A DNA stretch of 64,000 nucleotides from Rhizobium subbaraonis (GTDB taxonomy: Bacteria; Pseudomonadota; Alphaproteobacteria; Rhizobiales; Rhizobiaceae): positions 1-64,000 of the forward strand of contig NZ_OBQD01000017.1 of NCBI RefSeq assembly GCF_900220975.1. The letters run 5' to 3'. Below, piece after piece: positions 1 to 9,135 of this stretch. The position numbers and the translations under genes are program-made. Position 1 is the stretch's first letter, and every line of letters begins with the position of its first letter. The notes under the pieces were generated by a model. That model was given only the letters and a program-made list of their open reading frames with translations. It searched no databases and was not told where the DNA came from.

Positions 1-371
1 TCGATCGTCGAGTAATCGACGAGGGCGACGGGGCCGAAAGCTGCCGACGGCTGATAAGTGGTGCAGATGGCGCGCAAGCGCGATCTGCACGCGGCGCCGG
101 CATCGTCGCCTCGATCGTCGAGTAATCGACGAAGGCGACGGGGCCGAAAGCTGCCGACGGCTGATAAGTGGTGCAGATGGCGCGCAAGCGCGATCTGCGC
201 GCGGCACCGGAATCGTCGCCTCGATCGTCGGGGTATCGACGGCGCAACAGCGGAGAACCCGGATCGCGGTGCTATGCGGTCCGGGCATAGCCGCCACGAA
301 AGAATTAGTCGGTCGCACCGCTTGCCGACGACGCGAAAATAGTGCAAATGGCGCGCAAGCGTGATTTGTAC
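1..371. repeat. 110-bp tandem repeat upstream of rpsJ
   Basis: Two near-identical 110-bp units start at 1 and 111. A third, diverged and stretched unit starts at 221 and ends with a copy of the last hairpin at 342-371. Each unit holds hairpin A (5-22, 115-132: a 7-bp stem on a GTAA loop) and hairpin B (61-90, 171-200, 342-371: 8 bp, a GG bulge, then 4-5 bp closing on AA). Substitutions between the three B copies give one compensatory G-C to A-T exchange and several G-U pairs, never a clear mispair. No coding pattern is convincing. The expected upstream neighbour is tuf, outside the window. It could be a structured mRNA leader or 3' UTR, or a small palindromic mobile element. Confidence 0.8.
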
Positions 372-429
372 CGTGCTTCGTCCGGTGCGATCGCCAGGAA
401 CAAGGCCAGCCTTGGCCGCTCAAATAGGA

Positions 430-453
430 AGGGGCAGGGGAAACCCTGTCCCT
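430..453 (+). promoter_or_regulatory. GAAA-tetraloop hairpin in the rpsJ leader
   Basis: A 10-bp stem (430-439 with 444-453, one G-U pair) closes on a GAAA loop, 100 bases before the rpsJ start. No T-run follows, so it is more likely an mRNA structural or protein-binding element than a terminator. A weak sigma-70-like TTGAAA at 461-466 follows, but the matching -10 is poor and I do not claim a promoter. Confidence 0.45.
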
Positions 454-552
454 CCGATCTTTGAAAAGTTAGCGGACTGGCTGAAGATTAAACGAAGTTC
501 AATGCGTGTTCCCTAACGGGAGCCGCGACAAGCAAGAACAAGGACAAGTCGT

Positions 553-861
553 ATGAACGGCCAGAACATCCGCATTCGCCTCAAGGCGTTTGATCACCGG
601 ATCCTCGATGCCTCCACGCGCGAAATCGTGTCGACGGCCAAGCGTACCGGTGCCAGTGTCCGCGGCCCCGTGCCGCTCCCGACACGTATTGAGAAATTCA
701 CGGTCAACCGGTCGCCTCACATCGACAAGAAGAGCCGCGAACAGTTCGAGATGCGCACTCACAAGCGTCTTCTCGATATCGTCGACCCGACCCCTCAGAC
801 GGTCGACGCCCTGATGAAGCTCGATCTCGCCGCCGGCGTCGACGTAGAGATCAAGCTCTAA
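553..861 (+). CDS. rpsJ: 30S ribosomal protein S10
   Basis: S10 sits in the head of the 30S subunit and, in other bacteria, also works with NusB in transcription antitermination. At 102 aa it is of standard length and the sequence ([16 protein letters not shown] start) is typical of the family. An AAGGA at 540-544 sits 8 bases before the ATG. It is the first gene of the S10 operon in this window; the preceding 550 bases hold repeats and a leader hairpin, so transcription control is likely concentrated there. Confidence 0.97.
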   Translation: MNGQNIRIRLKAFDHRILDASTREIVSTAKRTGASVRGPVPLPTRIEKFTVNRSPHIDKKSREQFEMRTHKRLLDIVDPTPQTVDALMKLDLAAGVDVEIKL

Positions 862-864
862 TCA

Positions 865-1010
865 GGACTTTGTGAAAGTCCGGCGCAAGCCGAATAACAA
901 GGAAGGTACGTGGCGGTGACGCCAACGGCTTCTAGGAACGGGAAACCCGAAGGTCGGATGGCCTCCGTGGAATCCTTAAACAAGAGGCGTGTAGGGGCCT
1001 TGCCCCCACA
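865..1010 (+). promoter_or_regulatory. Cluster of small hairpins between rpsJ and rplC
   Basis: The 171-base gap holds a 7-bp perfect stem with GTG loop (865-871/875-881), an overlapping small stem closed by GCAA (about 882-891), and a 5+3-bp stem (990-1010) with one A-C mismatch. This is a plausible place for autogenous control or RNA processing of the S10 operon, but nothing here identifies the regulator. Confidence 0.3.
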
Positions 1011-1032
1011 GGACTTCTAAGAGGAATGAACC

Positions 1033-1716
1033 ATGCGTTCAGGTGTGATTGCACAGAAAGTGGGAATGACTCGCGTCTACAACGACGCAGGAGAGCACGT
1101 TCCCGTAACAGTTTTGCGATTGGACGGCTGCCAGGTCGTCGCTCATCGCACGGAAGACAAGAACGGCTACACCGCAGTTCAGCTGGGTGCCGGCCGCTCG
1201 AAGGTTAAGAATACGTCGAAGGCGCTCCGTGGCCAGTTCGCTGCCGCCAGCGTCGAGCCGAAGGCGAAGCTCGTCGAGTTCCGCGTTTCCGCGGACAATC
1301 TGATCGACATCGGTGCGGAACTTTCCGCCAGCCACTTCATCGCCGGCCAGCTGGTCGACGTGACGGGCACGACGATCGGTAAGGGCTTTGCCGGCGCGAT
1401 CAAGCGTCACAACTTCGGTGGCCTGCGCGCCACGCACGGCGTATCCGTCTCGCACCGTTCGCATGGTTCGACCGGCTCCAACCAGGATCCGGGTCGCGTC
1501 TGGAAGGGCAAGCGCATGGCTGGTCACATGGGCCAGACGCGCGTCACCACCCAGAACCTCGAGGTCGTTTCGACCGATGAGGACCGCGGTCTGATCCTCG
1601 TCAAGGGCGCGGTCCCGGGCTCCAAGGGCGCCTGGATCGTCGTTCGCGACGCCATCAAGTCCGGCACGCCGGCCGACGCTCCGCGTCCTGCCGCTGTCCG
1701 CGCTGCAGCTAAGTAA
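1033..1716 (+). CDS. rplC: 50S ribosomal protein L3
   Basis: L3 is an early-assembly 23S rRNA-binding protein close to the peptidyl transferase centre. The product is 227 aa, with the conserved internal segment around [20 protein letters not shown] and an Ala-rich C-terminal tail that makes it slightly longer than the E. coli protein. A GAGG lies a few bases before the ATG. rplD follows after 12 bases. Confidence 0.97.
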   Translation: MRSGVIAQKVGMTRVYNDAGEHVPVTVLRLDGCQVVAHRTEDKNGYTAVQLGAGRSKVKNTSKALRGQFAAASVEPKAKLVEFRVSADNLIDIGAELSASHFIAGQLVDVTGTTIGKGFAGAIKRHNFGGLRATHGVSVSHRSHGSTGSNQDPGRVWKGKRMAGHMGQTRVTTQNLEVVSTDEDRGLILVKGAVPGSKGAWIVVRDAIKSGTPADAPRPAAVRAAAK

Positions 1717-1728
1717 GGGAGCCTGGTT

Positions 1729-2349
1729 ATGGATCTCAAAGTCACGACCCTCGAAGGGAAGGACGCCGGCAAGGTTTCCCTCTCCGACGCGATCTTCGGC
1801 CTCGAGCCGCGCGAGGACATCATTGCCCGCGTCGTTCGCTGGCAGCTCGCCAAGAAGCAGCAGGGCACGCATAAGTCCAAGGGCCGCGCGGAAGTTTCCC
1901 GCACCGGCGCCAAGATGTACAAGCAGAAGGGTACGGGCCGCGCTCGTCACCATTCGGCTCGCGCTCCGCAGTTCCGCGGCGGCGGCAAGGCTCACGGCCC
2001 GGTCGTTCGCAGCCACGCTCACGACCTTCCCAAGAAGGTTCGCGCCCTCGGCCTGCGTCATGCCCTCTCGGCCAAGCTGAAGGCTGAAGACATCATCATC
2101 GTTGATGACTTCGTCGCCAAGGAAGCCAAGACCAAGGCGCTGGCCGGCTCGTTCGCCAGCCTCGGCCTGACCAACGCCCTCTTCATCGGCGGCGCTGAGC
2201 TCGACAACAACTTCAAGCTCGCAGCCCAGAACATCCCGAACGTGGACGTTCTGCCGATCCAGGGCATCAACGTGTACGACATCCTGCGTCGCGGCAAGCT
2301 CGTGCTTTCCAAGGCTGCAGTCGAAGCTCTGGAGGAGCGGTTCAAATGA
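1729..2349 (+). CDS. rplD: 50S ribosomal protein L4
   Basis: L4 binds 23S rRNA and lines the peptide exit tunnel; in enterobacteria it also represses the S10 operon, though no such leader is proven here. The product is 206 aa and contains the typical loop region around [25 protein letters not shown] precedes the ATG. Its stop overlaps the rplW start (ATGA), which implies translational coupling. Confidence 0.97.
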   Translation: MDLKVTTLEGKDAGKVSLSDAIFGLEPREDIIARVVRWQLAKKQQGTHKSKGRAEVSRTGAKMYKQKGTGRARHHSARAPQFRGGGKAHGPVVRSHAHDLPKKVRALGLRHALSAKLKAEDIIIVDDFVAKEAKTKALAGSFASLGLTNALFIGGAELDNNFKLAAQNIPNVDVLPIQGINVYDILRRGKLVLSKAAVEALEERFK

Positions 2350-2639
2350 CGGATCTTCGCCACTACGATGTGATCGTCTCGCCGGCGATCACCGAAAAGT
2401 CGACGCTGGTATCCGAGCATAACCAGGTCGTATTCAACGTTGCCAAGACCGCTTCCAAGCCTGAGATCAAGGCTGCAGTCGAAGCGCTCTTCGGCGTCAA
2501 GGTCACGGCTGTGAACACGCTCGTCCGCAAGGGCAAGGTCAAGCGTTTCCGCGGCTTCTCCGGCCGGCAGGGAGATGTCAAGAAGGCTATCGTCACGCTT
2601 GCTGACGGTCAGTCGATCGACGTCTCCACCGGGCTCTAA
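2346..2639 (+). CDS. rplW: 50S ribosomal protein L23
   Basis: L23 lies at the exit of the peptide tunnel and is the docking site for trigger factor and SRP. The product is 97 aa, a normal length. The ATG overlaps the rplD stop by 4 bases, and the gene is followed after 31 bases by rplB. Confidence 0.97.
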   Translation: MTDLRHYDVIVSPAITEKSTLVSEHNQVVFNVAKTASKPEIKAAVEALFGVKVTAVNTLVRKGKVKRFRGFSGRQGDVKKAIVTLADGQSIDVSTGL

Positions 2640-2670
2640 TCGGGCAGTCGGCTAAAGAGGACATAAGAAA

Positions 2671-3507
2671 ATGGCATTGAAAAGTTTCAATCCGACCACC
2701 CCGAGCCAGCGTCAGCTGGTCATCGTCGACCGTTCGGGCCTCTACAAGGGCAAGCCGGTCAAGGCGCTGACCGAAGGTCTCTCCAAGAGCGGTGGCCGTA
2801 ACAACCTCGGTCGCATCACGGCCCGCTTTATCGGTGGCGGTCACAAGCGCACCTACCGTCTGGTTGACTTCAAGCGTCGCAAGTTCGACGTCGAAGGCAC
2901 CGTCGAGCGTCTGGAGTACGACCCGAACCGCACCGCGTTCATTGCGCTCGTCAACTATGCCGACGGCGAACAGGCCTACATTCTCGCTCCGCAGCGCCTC
3001 GCTGCCGGCGACAAGGTCATCGCTTCGGAGAAGGCTGTTGACGTCAAGCCTGGCAACACGATGCCCCTGCAGTACATCCCGGTTGGCTCGATCGTTCACA
3101 ACGTCGAGATGAAGCCGGGCAAGGGCGGCCAGATCGCCCGTTCGGCAGGCACCTTCGTCCAGCTCGTCGGCCGCGACCAGGGCATGGCGATCCTGCGTCT
3201 GAACTCGGGTGAGCAGCGCCTCGTGCACGGCTCCTGCCTGGCTTCGATCGGCGCGGTTTCCAACCCGGATCACGGCAACATCAACGACGGCAAGGCCGGT
3301 CGTACGCGTTGGCGCGGCAAGACCCCGCATAACCGCGGTGTCGTCATGAACCCGGTCGACCACCCGCACGGTGGTGGTGAAGGCCGCACGTCCGGTGGTC
3401 GTCACCCGGTTTCCCCGTGGGGCAAGCCGACCAAGGGCAAGCGCACCCGTTCGAACAAGTCGACCGACAAGTTCATCATGCGCTCGCGCCACCTGAAGAA
3501 GAAGTAA
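2671..3507 (+). CDS. rplB: 50S ribosomal protein L2
   Basis: L2 is a large rRNA-binding protein needed for subunit association and peptidyl transfer. At 278 aa it has the usual length. The conserved C-terminal block [13 protein letters not shown], which carries the key histidine region, is intact and is followed by a Lys/Arg-rich tail. rpsS starts 16 bases downstream. Confidence 0.98.
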   Translation: MALKSFNPTTPSQRQLVIVDRSGLYKGKPVKALTEGLSKSGGRNNLGRITARFIGGGHKRTYRLVDFKRRKFDVEGTVERLEYDPNRTAFIALVNYADGEQAYILAPQRLAAGDKVIASEKAVDVKPGNTMPLQYIPVGSIVHNVEMKPGKGGQIARSAGTFVQLVGRDQGMAILRLNSGEQRLVHGSCLASIGAVSNPDHGNINDGKAGRTRWRGKTPHNRGVVMNPVDHPHGGGEGRTSGGRHPVSPWGKPTKGKRTRSNKSTDKFIMRSRHLKKK

Positions 3508-3523
3508 GAGAGGTTAGTCAGAA

Positions 3524-3802
3524 ATGGCTCGTTCAGTATGGAAAGGCCCGTTTGTTGACGGCTATCTTCTCAAGAAGGCTGAGAAGGTGCGCGAGGGCGG
3601 CCGCAACGAAGTGATCAAGATCTGGAGCCGTCGCTCCACGATCCTGCCGCAGTTCGTCGGCCTCACGTTTGGCGTCTACAACGGCAGCAAGCACGTTCCG
3701 GTCAGCGTCAACGAAGACATGGTTGGACACAAGTTCGGTGAATTCTCTCCGACCCGGACCTACTACGGTCACGGTGCGGACAAGAAGGCGAAGAGGAAGT
3801 AA
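3524..3802 (+). CDS. rpsS: 30S ribosomal protein S19
   Basis: S19 binds the 16S rRNA head with S13 near the A and P sites. The product is 92 aa and begins [12 protein letters not shown], characteristic of the family. It ends two bases before the rplV start codon, so the two are probably translated together. Confidence 0.97.
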   Translation: MARSVWKGPFVDGYLLKKAEKVREGGRNEVIKIWSRRSTILPQFVGLTFGVYNGSKHVPVSVNEDMVGHKFGEFSPTRTYYGHGADKKAKRK

Positions 3803-3804
3803 CG

Positions 3805-4194
3805 ATGGGCAAGGCAAAAGCCGAACGTCGGCTGAAGGATAATGAGGCGCAAGCAGTTGCGCGCACGATCCGCGTCAGCCCCCAGAAGCTCAACCTGGTT
3901 GCCGCGATGATCCGCGGCAAGAAGGTCGACCGCGCTCTGGCCGAACTCGAGTTCTCCCGCAAGCGCATTGCCGGCACCGTCAGGAAGACGCTGGAATCGG
4001 CAATCGCAAACGCCGAAAACAACCACGATCTCGACGTCGACTCGCTCGTCGTCGCTGAGGCTTTCGTTGGCAAGTCGATCGTCATGAAGCGCTTCCACGC
4101 CCGTGGCCGTGGTCGCGCATCGCGCATCGAAAAGCCCTTCGCGCACCTGACGATTGTCGTCCGCGAAGTCGAAGCCAAAGGGGAGGCCGCATAA
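3805..4194 (+). CDS. rplV: 50S ribosomal protein L22
   Basis: L22 reaches into the peptide exit tunnel and contacts all 23S domains. The product is 129 aa, with the beta-hairpin region around [14 protein letters not shown] intact. Stop and the following start share one base (TAATG) with rpsC. Confidence 0.97.
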   Translation: MGKAKAERRLKDNEAQAVARTIRVSPQKLNLVAAMIRGKKVDRALAELEFSRKRIAGTVRKTLESAIANAENNHDLDVDSLVVAEAFVGKSIVMKRFHARGRGRASRIEKPFAHLTIVVREVEAKGEAA

Positions 4195-4910
4195 TGGGTC
4201 AGAAAATCAATCCGATCGGCTTCCGCCTCGGCATCAACCGTACCTGGGATAGCCGCTGGTTTGCCGACAACGCCGAATACGGCCAGCTCCTTCACGAAGA
4301 CCTGAAGATCCGCAAGTATCTGATGGCCGAACTGAAGCAGGCCGGCATCTCCAAGGTCGTCATCGAGCGCCCGCACAAGAAGTGCCGCGTCACGATCCAC
4401 TCGGCTCGCCCGGGTCTGATCATCGGCAAGAAGGGTGCGGACATCGAGAAGCTGCGCAAGAAGCTCTCCGAGATGACCAATTCGGAAACGCACCTCAACA
4501 TCGTCGAGGTGCGCAAGCCCGAAACCGACGCGACGCTGGTTGCCCAGTCGATCGCCCAGCAGCTCGAGCGCCGCGTGGCTTTCCGCCGTGCGATGAAGCG
4601 TGCTGTTCAGTCGGCCATGCGTCTTGGCGCCGAAGGCATCAAGATCACCTGCGCCGGCCGTCTGGGTGGCGCGGAAATCGCGCGTACCGAATGGTACCGT
4701 GAAGGCCGCGTTCCGCTGCACACGCTGCGTGCGGACATCGACTATGGTACGGCAGAAGCGGAAACCGCTTTCGGCATTTGCGGCATCAAGGTCTGGATCT
4801 TCAAGGGCGAAATCCTTGAGCACGATCCGATGGCCTCCGAGCGCCGCGCGACCGAAGGTGAAGCCCAGGGCGCAGGCCAGGGCGAACGCCGTCGCCGTGA
4901 AAACGCTTAA
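4194..4910 (+). CDS. rpsC: 30S ribosomal protein S3
   Basis: S3 lies at the mRNA entry channel. The 238-aa product has the N-terminal region, a KH domain with the GxxG-type segment [12 protein letters not shown] around residues 76-88, and the C-terminal S3 domain, ending in a short Gln/Arg-rich tail. The start overlaps the rplV stop by one base. Confidence 0.97.
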   Translation: MGQKINPIGFRLGINRTWDSRWFADNAEYGQLLHEDLKIRKYLMAELKQAGISKVVIERPHKKCRVTIHSARPGLIIGKKGADIEKLRKKLSEMTNSETHLNIVEVRKPETDATLVAQSIAQQLERRVAFRRAMKRAVQSAMRLGAEGIKITCAGRLGGAEIARTEWYREGRVPLHTLRADIDYGTAEAETAFGICGIKVWIFKGEILEHDPMASERRATEGEAQGAGQGERRRRENA

Positions 4911-4944
4911 TTCGCTTTAGGCGAGCAGATCGGAGAATAGAAAA

Positions 4945-5358
4945 ATGTTGCAGCCAAAGCGTACAAAGTACCGCAAGCAGTTCAAGGGCCGCATCAAGGG
5001 CGTCGCCAAGGGCGGCTCGGACCTCGCCTTCGGCGAGTTCGGCTTGAAGGCTCAGGAACCCAACCGCGTCAACGCGCGCGAGATCGAGGCGGCCCGCCGC
5101 GCGATCACCCGCTACATGAAGCGTGCAGGTCGCGTCTGGATCCGCGTGTTCCCGGACACCCCGGTAACCGCAAAGCCCACCGAAGTCCGTATGGGTAAGG
5201 GTAAGGGCTCGGTGGAATACTGGGCAGCCAAGGTTAAGCCCGGCCGTATGATGTTCGAGATCGACGGCGTCAGCGAAGAGATCGCTCGCGAAGCTCTTCG
5301 TCTGGGTTCGGCCAAGCTCTCGGTCAAGACGCGCTTCGTTCAGCGCATTGCAGAGTAA
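4945..5358 (+). CDS. rplP: 50S ribosomal protein L16
   Basis: L16 shapes the A-site tRNA contact region of the 50S subunit. The 137-aa product starts [16 protein letters not shown] and keeps the basic central segment, as expected for the family. rpmC begins 10 bases later. Confidence 0.97.
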   Translation: MLQPKRTKYRKQFKGRIKGVAKGGSDLAFGEFGLKAQEPNRVNAREIEAARRAITRYMKRAGRVWIRVFPDTPVTAKPTEVRMGKGKGSVEYWAAKVKPGRMMFEIDGVSEEIAREALRLGSAKLSVKTRFVQRIAE

Positions 5359-5368
5359 GGATTGAGCC

Positions 5369-5569
5369 ATGAAAGCCGTAGATGTTCGCGCACTGAGCGC
5401 CGACCAGCTTAATGACGAGCTCGCAAAGCTGAAGAAGGAGCAGTTCAACCTGCGCTTCCAGAAGGCGACCGGCCAGCTCGAAAAGTCCTCGCGTATCAAC
5501 GAAGTCCGCAAGGACATCGCCCGCGTGAAAACCATTGCCCGCCAGAAGGCGGCAGAAGCCAAGGCCTAA
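5369..5569 (+). CDS. rpmC: 50S ribosomal protein L29
   Basis: L29 is a small two-helix protein near the tunnel exit. The product is 66 aa with the typical helical pattern [17 protein letters not shown]. It lies between rplP and rpsQ with gaps of about 10 bases, as in the canonical S10 operon. Confidence 0.96.
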   Translation: MKAVDVRALSADQLNDELAKLKKEQFNLRFQKATGQLEKSSRINEVRKDIARVKTIARQKAAEAKA

Positions 5570-5581
5570 GGACCAAGAAAA

Positions 5582-5818
5582 ATGCCGAAACGCATTCTGC
5601 AGGGCACTGTAGTCAGCGACAAGAACGACAAGACTGTTGTCGTTCGCGTCGAACGCCGCTTTGCACACCCGCTTCTTCAGAAGACCGTTCGTCGCTCGAA
5701 GAAGTACAAGGCGCATGACGAGGCCAACCAGTACAAGATCGGCGACGTCGTTTCCATCCAGGAATGCGCCCCGATTTCGAAGGACAAGCGCTGGACGGTC
5801 GTTTCCGCCCAGGCTTAA
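5582..5818 (+). CDS. rpsQ: 30S ribosomal protein S17
   Basis: S17 is a primary 16S-binding protein with an OB fold. The product is 78 aa, starting [18 protein letters not shown]. It is the last gene of the canonical S10 operon; the 247-base gap that follows holds two hairpins and is the natural S10/spc operon boundary. Confidence 0.97.
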   Translation: MPKRILQGTVVSDKNDKTVVVRVERRFAHPLLQKTVRRSKKYKAHDEANQYKIGDVVSIQECAPISKDKRWTVVSAQA

Positions 5819-5828
5819 TTTATGCACT

Positions 5829-5859
5829 TTTCGCGCAAGGGGTTGCCCTTTGCGCGAAA
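5829..5859 (+). promoter_or_regulatory. 14-bp hairpin after rpsQ
   Basis: An almost perfect 14-bp stem (one G-U pair) closes on TTG directly after the rpsQ stop. No T-run follows, so it may act as an RNase III or 3'-end stability site rather than as a terminator on its own. Confidence 0.5.
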
Positions 5860-5879
5860 TCCTGTATGAAGCAGCGCAA

Positions 5880-5905
5880 GGACGCTCGGAATCGGGCGTT
5901 CTTTT
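5880..5905 (+). terminator. Rho-independent-type terminator at the S10/spc boundary
   Basis: An 8-9-bp GC-rich stem (5880-5888 with 5893-5901, loop GAAT, G-U pairs included) is followed by TTTT at 5902-5905 and a second T-run. Its place between rpsQ and rplN fits the end of the S10 operon. Since rplN onwards must still be expressed, either it is leaky or a promoter lies in 5906-6065. Confidence 0.6.
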
Positions 5906-6065
5906 GCTTTGAGCGCAGGGAAGGTCCCGGGGTTTCGCCAGGCGGAACCGACGAGGAAACCACCTTGGCAAGACCCATCCCGCGCGAAAAACATAGATTC
6001 TCATAAGCTGGAACAGGGGGCTTCTGTGCCCAACCGGTCCGGTTACAACAAGAAGGCGACCTGAC

Positions 6066-6434
6066 ATGATTCAGATGCAGACTAACCTCGACGTCGCGGA
6101 TAATTCCGGCGCACGTCGTGTCATGTGCATCAAGGTGCTGGGCGGCTCCAAGCGCAAGTACGCTTCTGTCGGCGACATCATCGTCGTCTCGATCAAGGAA
6201 GCTATTCCGCGTGGCCGCGTGAAGAAGGGCGACGTGATGAAGGCGGTGGTCGTTCGTACCGCCAAGGACATCCGCCGTGCAGATGGCAGCGTCATTCGTT
6301 TTGACAACAACGCAGCCGTCCTGATCGACAACAAGAAAGAGCCCATCGGCACCCGTATCTTCGGACCGGTTCCGCGCGAGCTGCGCGCCAAGAACCACAT
6401 GAAGATCATCTCGCTGGCTCCGGAAGTACTCTAA
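6066..6434 (+). CDS. rplN: 50S ribosomal protein L14
   Basis: L14 forms part of the 50S face that contacts the 30S subunit (bridge B8). The product is 122 aa, beginning [21 protein letters not shown], which is diagnostic. It is the first gene of the spc operon and is preceded by a 247-base gap with hairpins. Confidence 0.97.
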   Translation: MIQMQTNLDVADNSGARRVMCIKVLGGSKRKYASVGDIIVVSIKEAIPRGRVKKGDVMKAVVVRTAKDIRRADGSVIRFDNNAAVLIDNKKEPIGTRIFGPVPRELRAKNHMKIISLAPEVL

Positions 6435-6447
6435 GGGAGCGATGGCA

Positions 6448-6759
6448 ATGCAGAAGATTCGCAAGGGCGACAAGGTCGTCGTTTTGACCGGTAAGGACAA
6501 GGGCCGTACCGGTGAAGTCGTTCAGGTCATGCCGAAGGAAGATCGCGCGATCGTGCGTGGCGTCAACGTGGTCAAGCGCCACCAGCGCCAGACCCAGTCG
6601 CAGGAAGCCGGCATCATCAGCAAGGAAGCTTCGATCCACCTGTCGAACATCGCGATCGCCGACCCCAAGGACGGCAAGCCGACCCGCGTCGGTTTCAAGA
6701 TCGAGGGCGACAAGAAGGTTCGTGTAGCAAAGCGTTCGGGAGTGTCGATCGATGGCTGA
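6448..6759 (+). CDS. rplX: 50S ribosomal protein L24
   Basis: L24 initiates 50S assembly and carries a KOW motif, visible in the N-terminal [19 protein letters not shown] segment. Two in-frame ATGs exist (6442 and 6448). GGGAG at 6435-6439 is 8 bases from 6448 but only 2 from 6442, and the family starts MQKIRKGD, so 6448 is chosen, giving 103 aa. The stop overlaps the rplE start. Confidence 0.95.
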   Translation: MQKIRKGDKVVVLTGKDKGRTGEVVQVMPKEDRAIVRGVNVVKRHQRQTQSQEAGIISKEASIHLSNIAIADPKDGKPTRVGFKIEGDKKVRVAKRSGVSIDG

Positions 6760-7309
6760 CACCAAGTATGAGCCGCGGCTCAAGAAGGATTACGTCGAGC
6801 GCATTCGCGCGGCGCTGAAGGAGCAGTTCTCCTACGCCAACGAGATGCAGATCCCGCGCCTGGACAAGATCGTCATCAACATGGGCGTCGGCGAATCGAC
6901 GGGCGACTCGAAGAAGCCTTCGGTTGCTGCGGCCGACCTGGCAGCGATTGCCGGCCAGAAGCCGGTTATCACCCGTGCCCGCAACTCCATCGCGGGCTTC
7001 AAGCTCCGCGAAGGCATGCCGATCGGCGCCAAGGTCACCCTTCGCGGCGTGCGCATGTACGAATTTCTGGATCGCCTCGTGAACATCGCGCTGCCCCGCG
7101 TGCGCGACTTCCGTGGTCTGAACCCGAAGTCCTTCGATGGCCGTGGCAACTTCGCCATGGGTATCAAGGAGCACATTGTGTTCCCTGAAATCAACTACGA
7201 CAAGGTTGATCAGATGTGGGGCATGGACATCATCGTTTGCACGACGGCCAAGACGGACGACGAAGCTCGCGCTCTCCTGAAAGAGCTCAACTTCCCGTTC
7301 CGCCAGTAA
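6752..7309 (+). CDS. rplE: 50S ribosomal protein L5
   Basis: L5 binds 5S rRNA and touches P-site tRNA in the central protuberance. The 185-aa product has the conserved segment [16 protein letters not shown]. The ATG overlaps the end of rplX by 8 bases, implying coupled translation. Confidence 0.97.
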   Translation: MADTKYEPRLKKDYVERIRAALKEQFSYANEMQIPRLDKIVINMGVGESTGDSKKPSVAAADLAAIAGQKPVITRARNSIAGFKLREGMPIGAKVTLRGVRMYEFLDRLVNIALPRVRDFRGLNPKSFDGRGNFAMGIKEHIVFPEINYDKVDQMWGMDIIVCTTAKTDDEARALLKELNFPFRQ

Positions 7310-7343
7310 TCCGTAACGACAAGCGTAAAGAAGGATAACTGTT

Positions 7344-7649
7344 ATGGCGAAAACGAGCGCAGTCGAAAAGAACAAGCGCCGCCGCAAACTGGTAGCCAAT
7401 CATGCCGCTAAGCGTGCGGCCCTGAAGGCGATCATCCAGAACCAGTCGCTTCCCATCGAGGACCGGTTCAAGGCCACCCTGAAGCTTGCCGCCCTGCCGC
7501 GCAATGGCTCCAAGACCCGCATTCGCAACCGTTGCGAAGTGACGGGCCGTCCGCGCGCATTCTATCGCAAACTCAAGATGTCGCGTATCGCGCTTCGCGA
7601 ACTGGGCAATCTCGGCAAGGTGCCGGGCATCGTCAAGTCGAGCTGGTAA
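7344..7649 (+). CDS. rpsN: 30S ribosomal protein S14 (zinc-free form)
   Basis: S14 is a 3' 16S domain protein. The 101-aa product is the long C-minus type: only one Cys is seen, in [11 protein letters not shown], so the zinc ribbon of the short form is absent. A GGA-rich ribosome site precedes the ATG, and rpsH follows after 12 bases. Confidence 0.97.
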   Translation: MAKTSAVEKNKRRRKLVANHAAKRAALKAIIQNQSLPIEDRFKATLKLAALPRNGSKTRIRNRCEVTGRPRAFYRKLKMSRIALRELGNLGKVPGIVKSSW

Positions 7650-7661
7650 GGAGACGGGTAC

Positions 7662-8060
7662 ATGGCAATGACTGATCCTTTGGGCGATATGCTCACCCGT
7701 ATCCGCAACGGCGCCGCACGCCGCAAGTCCAGCGTTTCCACGCCGGCTTCCAAGCTGCGCGCCCGCGTTCTGGATGTCCTTCAGGCTGAAGGCTACATCC
7801 GCGGATACTCCGAGGTCGAATTCGACAACGGCAAGGCCGAGCTGAACATCGAACTGAAGTACTACGAAGGCGCGTCCGTGATCCGCAAGATCGACCGCGT
7901 CTCCAAGCCGGGCCGCCGGGTCTATGTCTCGGTAAAGTCCATTCCGCAGGTCGCGAACGGCCTCGGCATCACCATCCTTTCGACCCCGAAGGGCGTGATG
8001 GCCGATCACCAGGCACGCGAACAGAACGTTGGTGGCGAGATTCTTTGCTCTGTCTTCTAA
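7662..8060 (+). CDS. rpsH: 30S ribosomal protein S8
   Basis: S8 binds the 16S central domain; in E. coli it represses the spc operon. The 132-aa product begins [17 protein letters not shown] and ends with the conserved GGEILCSVF-type tail. It lies between rpsN and rplF in canonical order. Confidence 0.97.
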   Translation: MAMTDPLGDMLTRIRNGAARRKSSVSTPASKLRARVLDVLQAEGYIRGYSEVEFDNGKAELNIELKYYEGASVIRKIDRVSKPGRRVYVSVKSIPQVANGLGITILSTPKGVMADHQAREQNVGGEILCSVF

Positions 8061-8102
8061 GACAGGGCAGGGATCTCCATAACGAACAGACAGGATAAAA
8101 CA

Positions 8103-8636
8103 ATGTCTCGTATCGGTAAGAAGCCCGTTCCGGTTCCCGCTGGTGTCACCGCGACCGTCGATGGTCAGAAGGTCACCGCAAAGGGCCCGAAGGGCGAACT
8201 GTTCTTCGTCGCCAATGACGAAGTGTCGGTAAAGCTGGAAGACAACGCCGTTGTCGTTCAGCCGATCAACGCCAGCAAGGATGCTCGCTCCAAGTGGGGC
8301 ATGTCCCGCACGATGGTCGAGAACATCTTCAAGGGTGTCAAGGACGGCTACGAGCGCAAGCTCGAAATCAACGGCGTCGGTTACCGCGCGTCGCTCCAGG
8401 GCAAGAACCTGCAGCTGGCACTCGGCTTCAGCCATGACGTGGTCTATGAGCCGCCGGTCGGGATCAGCATCGCTGTTCCCAAGCCGACGGAAATCATCGT
8501 CAGCGGCATCAACAAGCAGCAGGTCGGCCAGGTCGCTGCGGAGATCCGCGAATACCGTGGCCCCGAGCCCTACAAGGGCAAGGGCGTCAAGTATGCCGAA
8601 GAGCGGATTGTCCGCAAAGAAGGCAAGAAGAAGTAA
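8103..8636 (+). CDS. rplF: 50S ribosomal protein L6
   Basis: L6 lies near the factor-binding site and has two similar folds. The 177-aa product has the C-terminal signature [12 protein letters not shown] intact. It is separated by 12 bases from rplR. Confidence 0.97.
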   Translation: MSRIGKKPVPVPAGVTATVDGQKVTAKGPKGELFFVANDEVSVKLEDNAVVVQPINASKDARSKWGMSRTMVENIFKGVKDGYERKLEINGVGYRASLQGKNLQLALGFSHDVVYEPPVGISIAVPKPTEIIVSGINKQQVGQVAAEIREYRGPEPYKGKGVKYAEERIVRKEGKKK

Positions 8637-8648
8637 GGATCACGCGAA

Positions 8649-9011
8649 ATGGCTAGCAGGAAAGAAGCTCTCGTGCGCCGCGCCAACCGCGTGCGCCGTT
8701 CCATCAAGGCGGTCGCCAACGGCCGTCCGCGCCTGTCGGTTCATCGCTCGTCGAAGAACATCTACGTACAGGTTATCGACGACGTGGCCGGCAAGACGCT
8801 TGCGTCCGCCTCCACGCTCGACACCGATCTGCGCTCGTCGCTGAAGACGGGCGCCGACACGGCAGCTGCTGCTGCCGTCGGCAAGCTCATTGCTGAGCGC
8901 GCCACCAAGGCAGGCGTCAAGGAAGTGGTATTCGACCGCGGCGCCTTCATCTATCACGGCCGCATCAAGGCTCTTGCCGAAGCTGCCCGTGAAGGTGGCC
9001 TGAGCTTCTGA
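8649..9011 (+). CDS. rplR: 50S ribosomal protein L18
   Basis: L18 binds 5S rRNA together with L5. The 120-aa product has the usual basic N-terminus and the [21 protein letters not shown]-terminus. It is followed by an unusual 124-base gap with two hairpins before rpsE. Confidence 0.97.
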   Translation: MASRKEALVRRANRVRRSIKAVANGRPRLSVHRSSKNIYVQVIDDVAGKTLASASTLDTDLRSSLKTGADTAAAAAVGKLIAERATKAGVKEVVFDRGAFIYHGRIKALAEAAREGGLSF

Positions 9012-9018
9012 TTGATCC

Positions 9019-9039
9019 TGGCGGGCTTCGTGCCCGCCA
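9019..9039 (+). promoter_or_regulatory. 8-bp hairpin after rplR
   Basis: A perfect 8-bp stem (9019-9026 with 9032-9039) on a TTCGT loop follows rplR by 7 bases. There is no T-run. It stands just upstream of a stronger, terminator-like hairpin at 9060. Confidence 0.4.
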
Positions 9040-9059
9040 CATTCGATCAGTGGGTACCG

Positions 9060-9091
9060 GTCGCTTGCCCAAGAATGGGCAGGCGACTTTT
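9060..9091 (+). terminator. Terminator-like hairpin inside the spc operon
   Basis: A 12-bp stem (9060-9071 with 9076-9087, one U-G pair) on an AGAA loop is followed directly by TTTT at 9088-9091. It lies between rplR and rpsE, in the middle of an operon, so it may be an attenuator or a leaky terminator that sets the ratio of upstream to downstream genes. Confidence 0.55.
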
Positions 9092-9135
9092 GTCAATCTG
9101 CCGATTGCACCCGGAAAAGAAAAAGGAAAAGGACA

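Noticed and set aside
461-489. Possible rpsJ promoter TTGAAA-N17-AAGATT
   Set aside because: The -10 matches the consensus at only about half its positions and the whole area is structured; not enough to call.
1039-2061. Long antisense open frame across rplC-rplD (340 aa)
   Set aside because: It is the shadow of two certain ribosomal genes in high-GC DNA and has no recognisable product.
5965-5999. Possible spc promoter TTGGCA ... CATAGAT
   Set aside because: The spacing is 21 bases or more, too long for a sigma-70 promoter.
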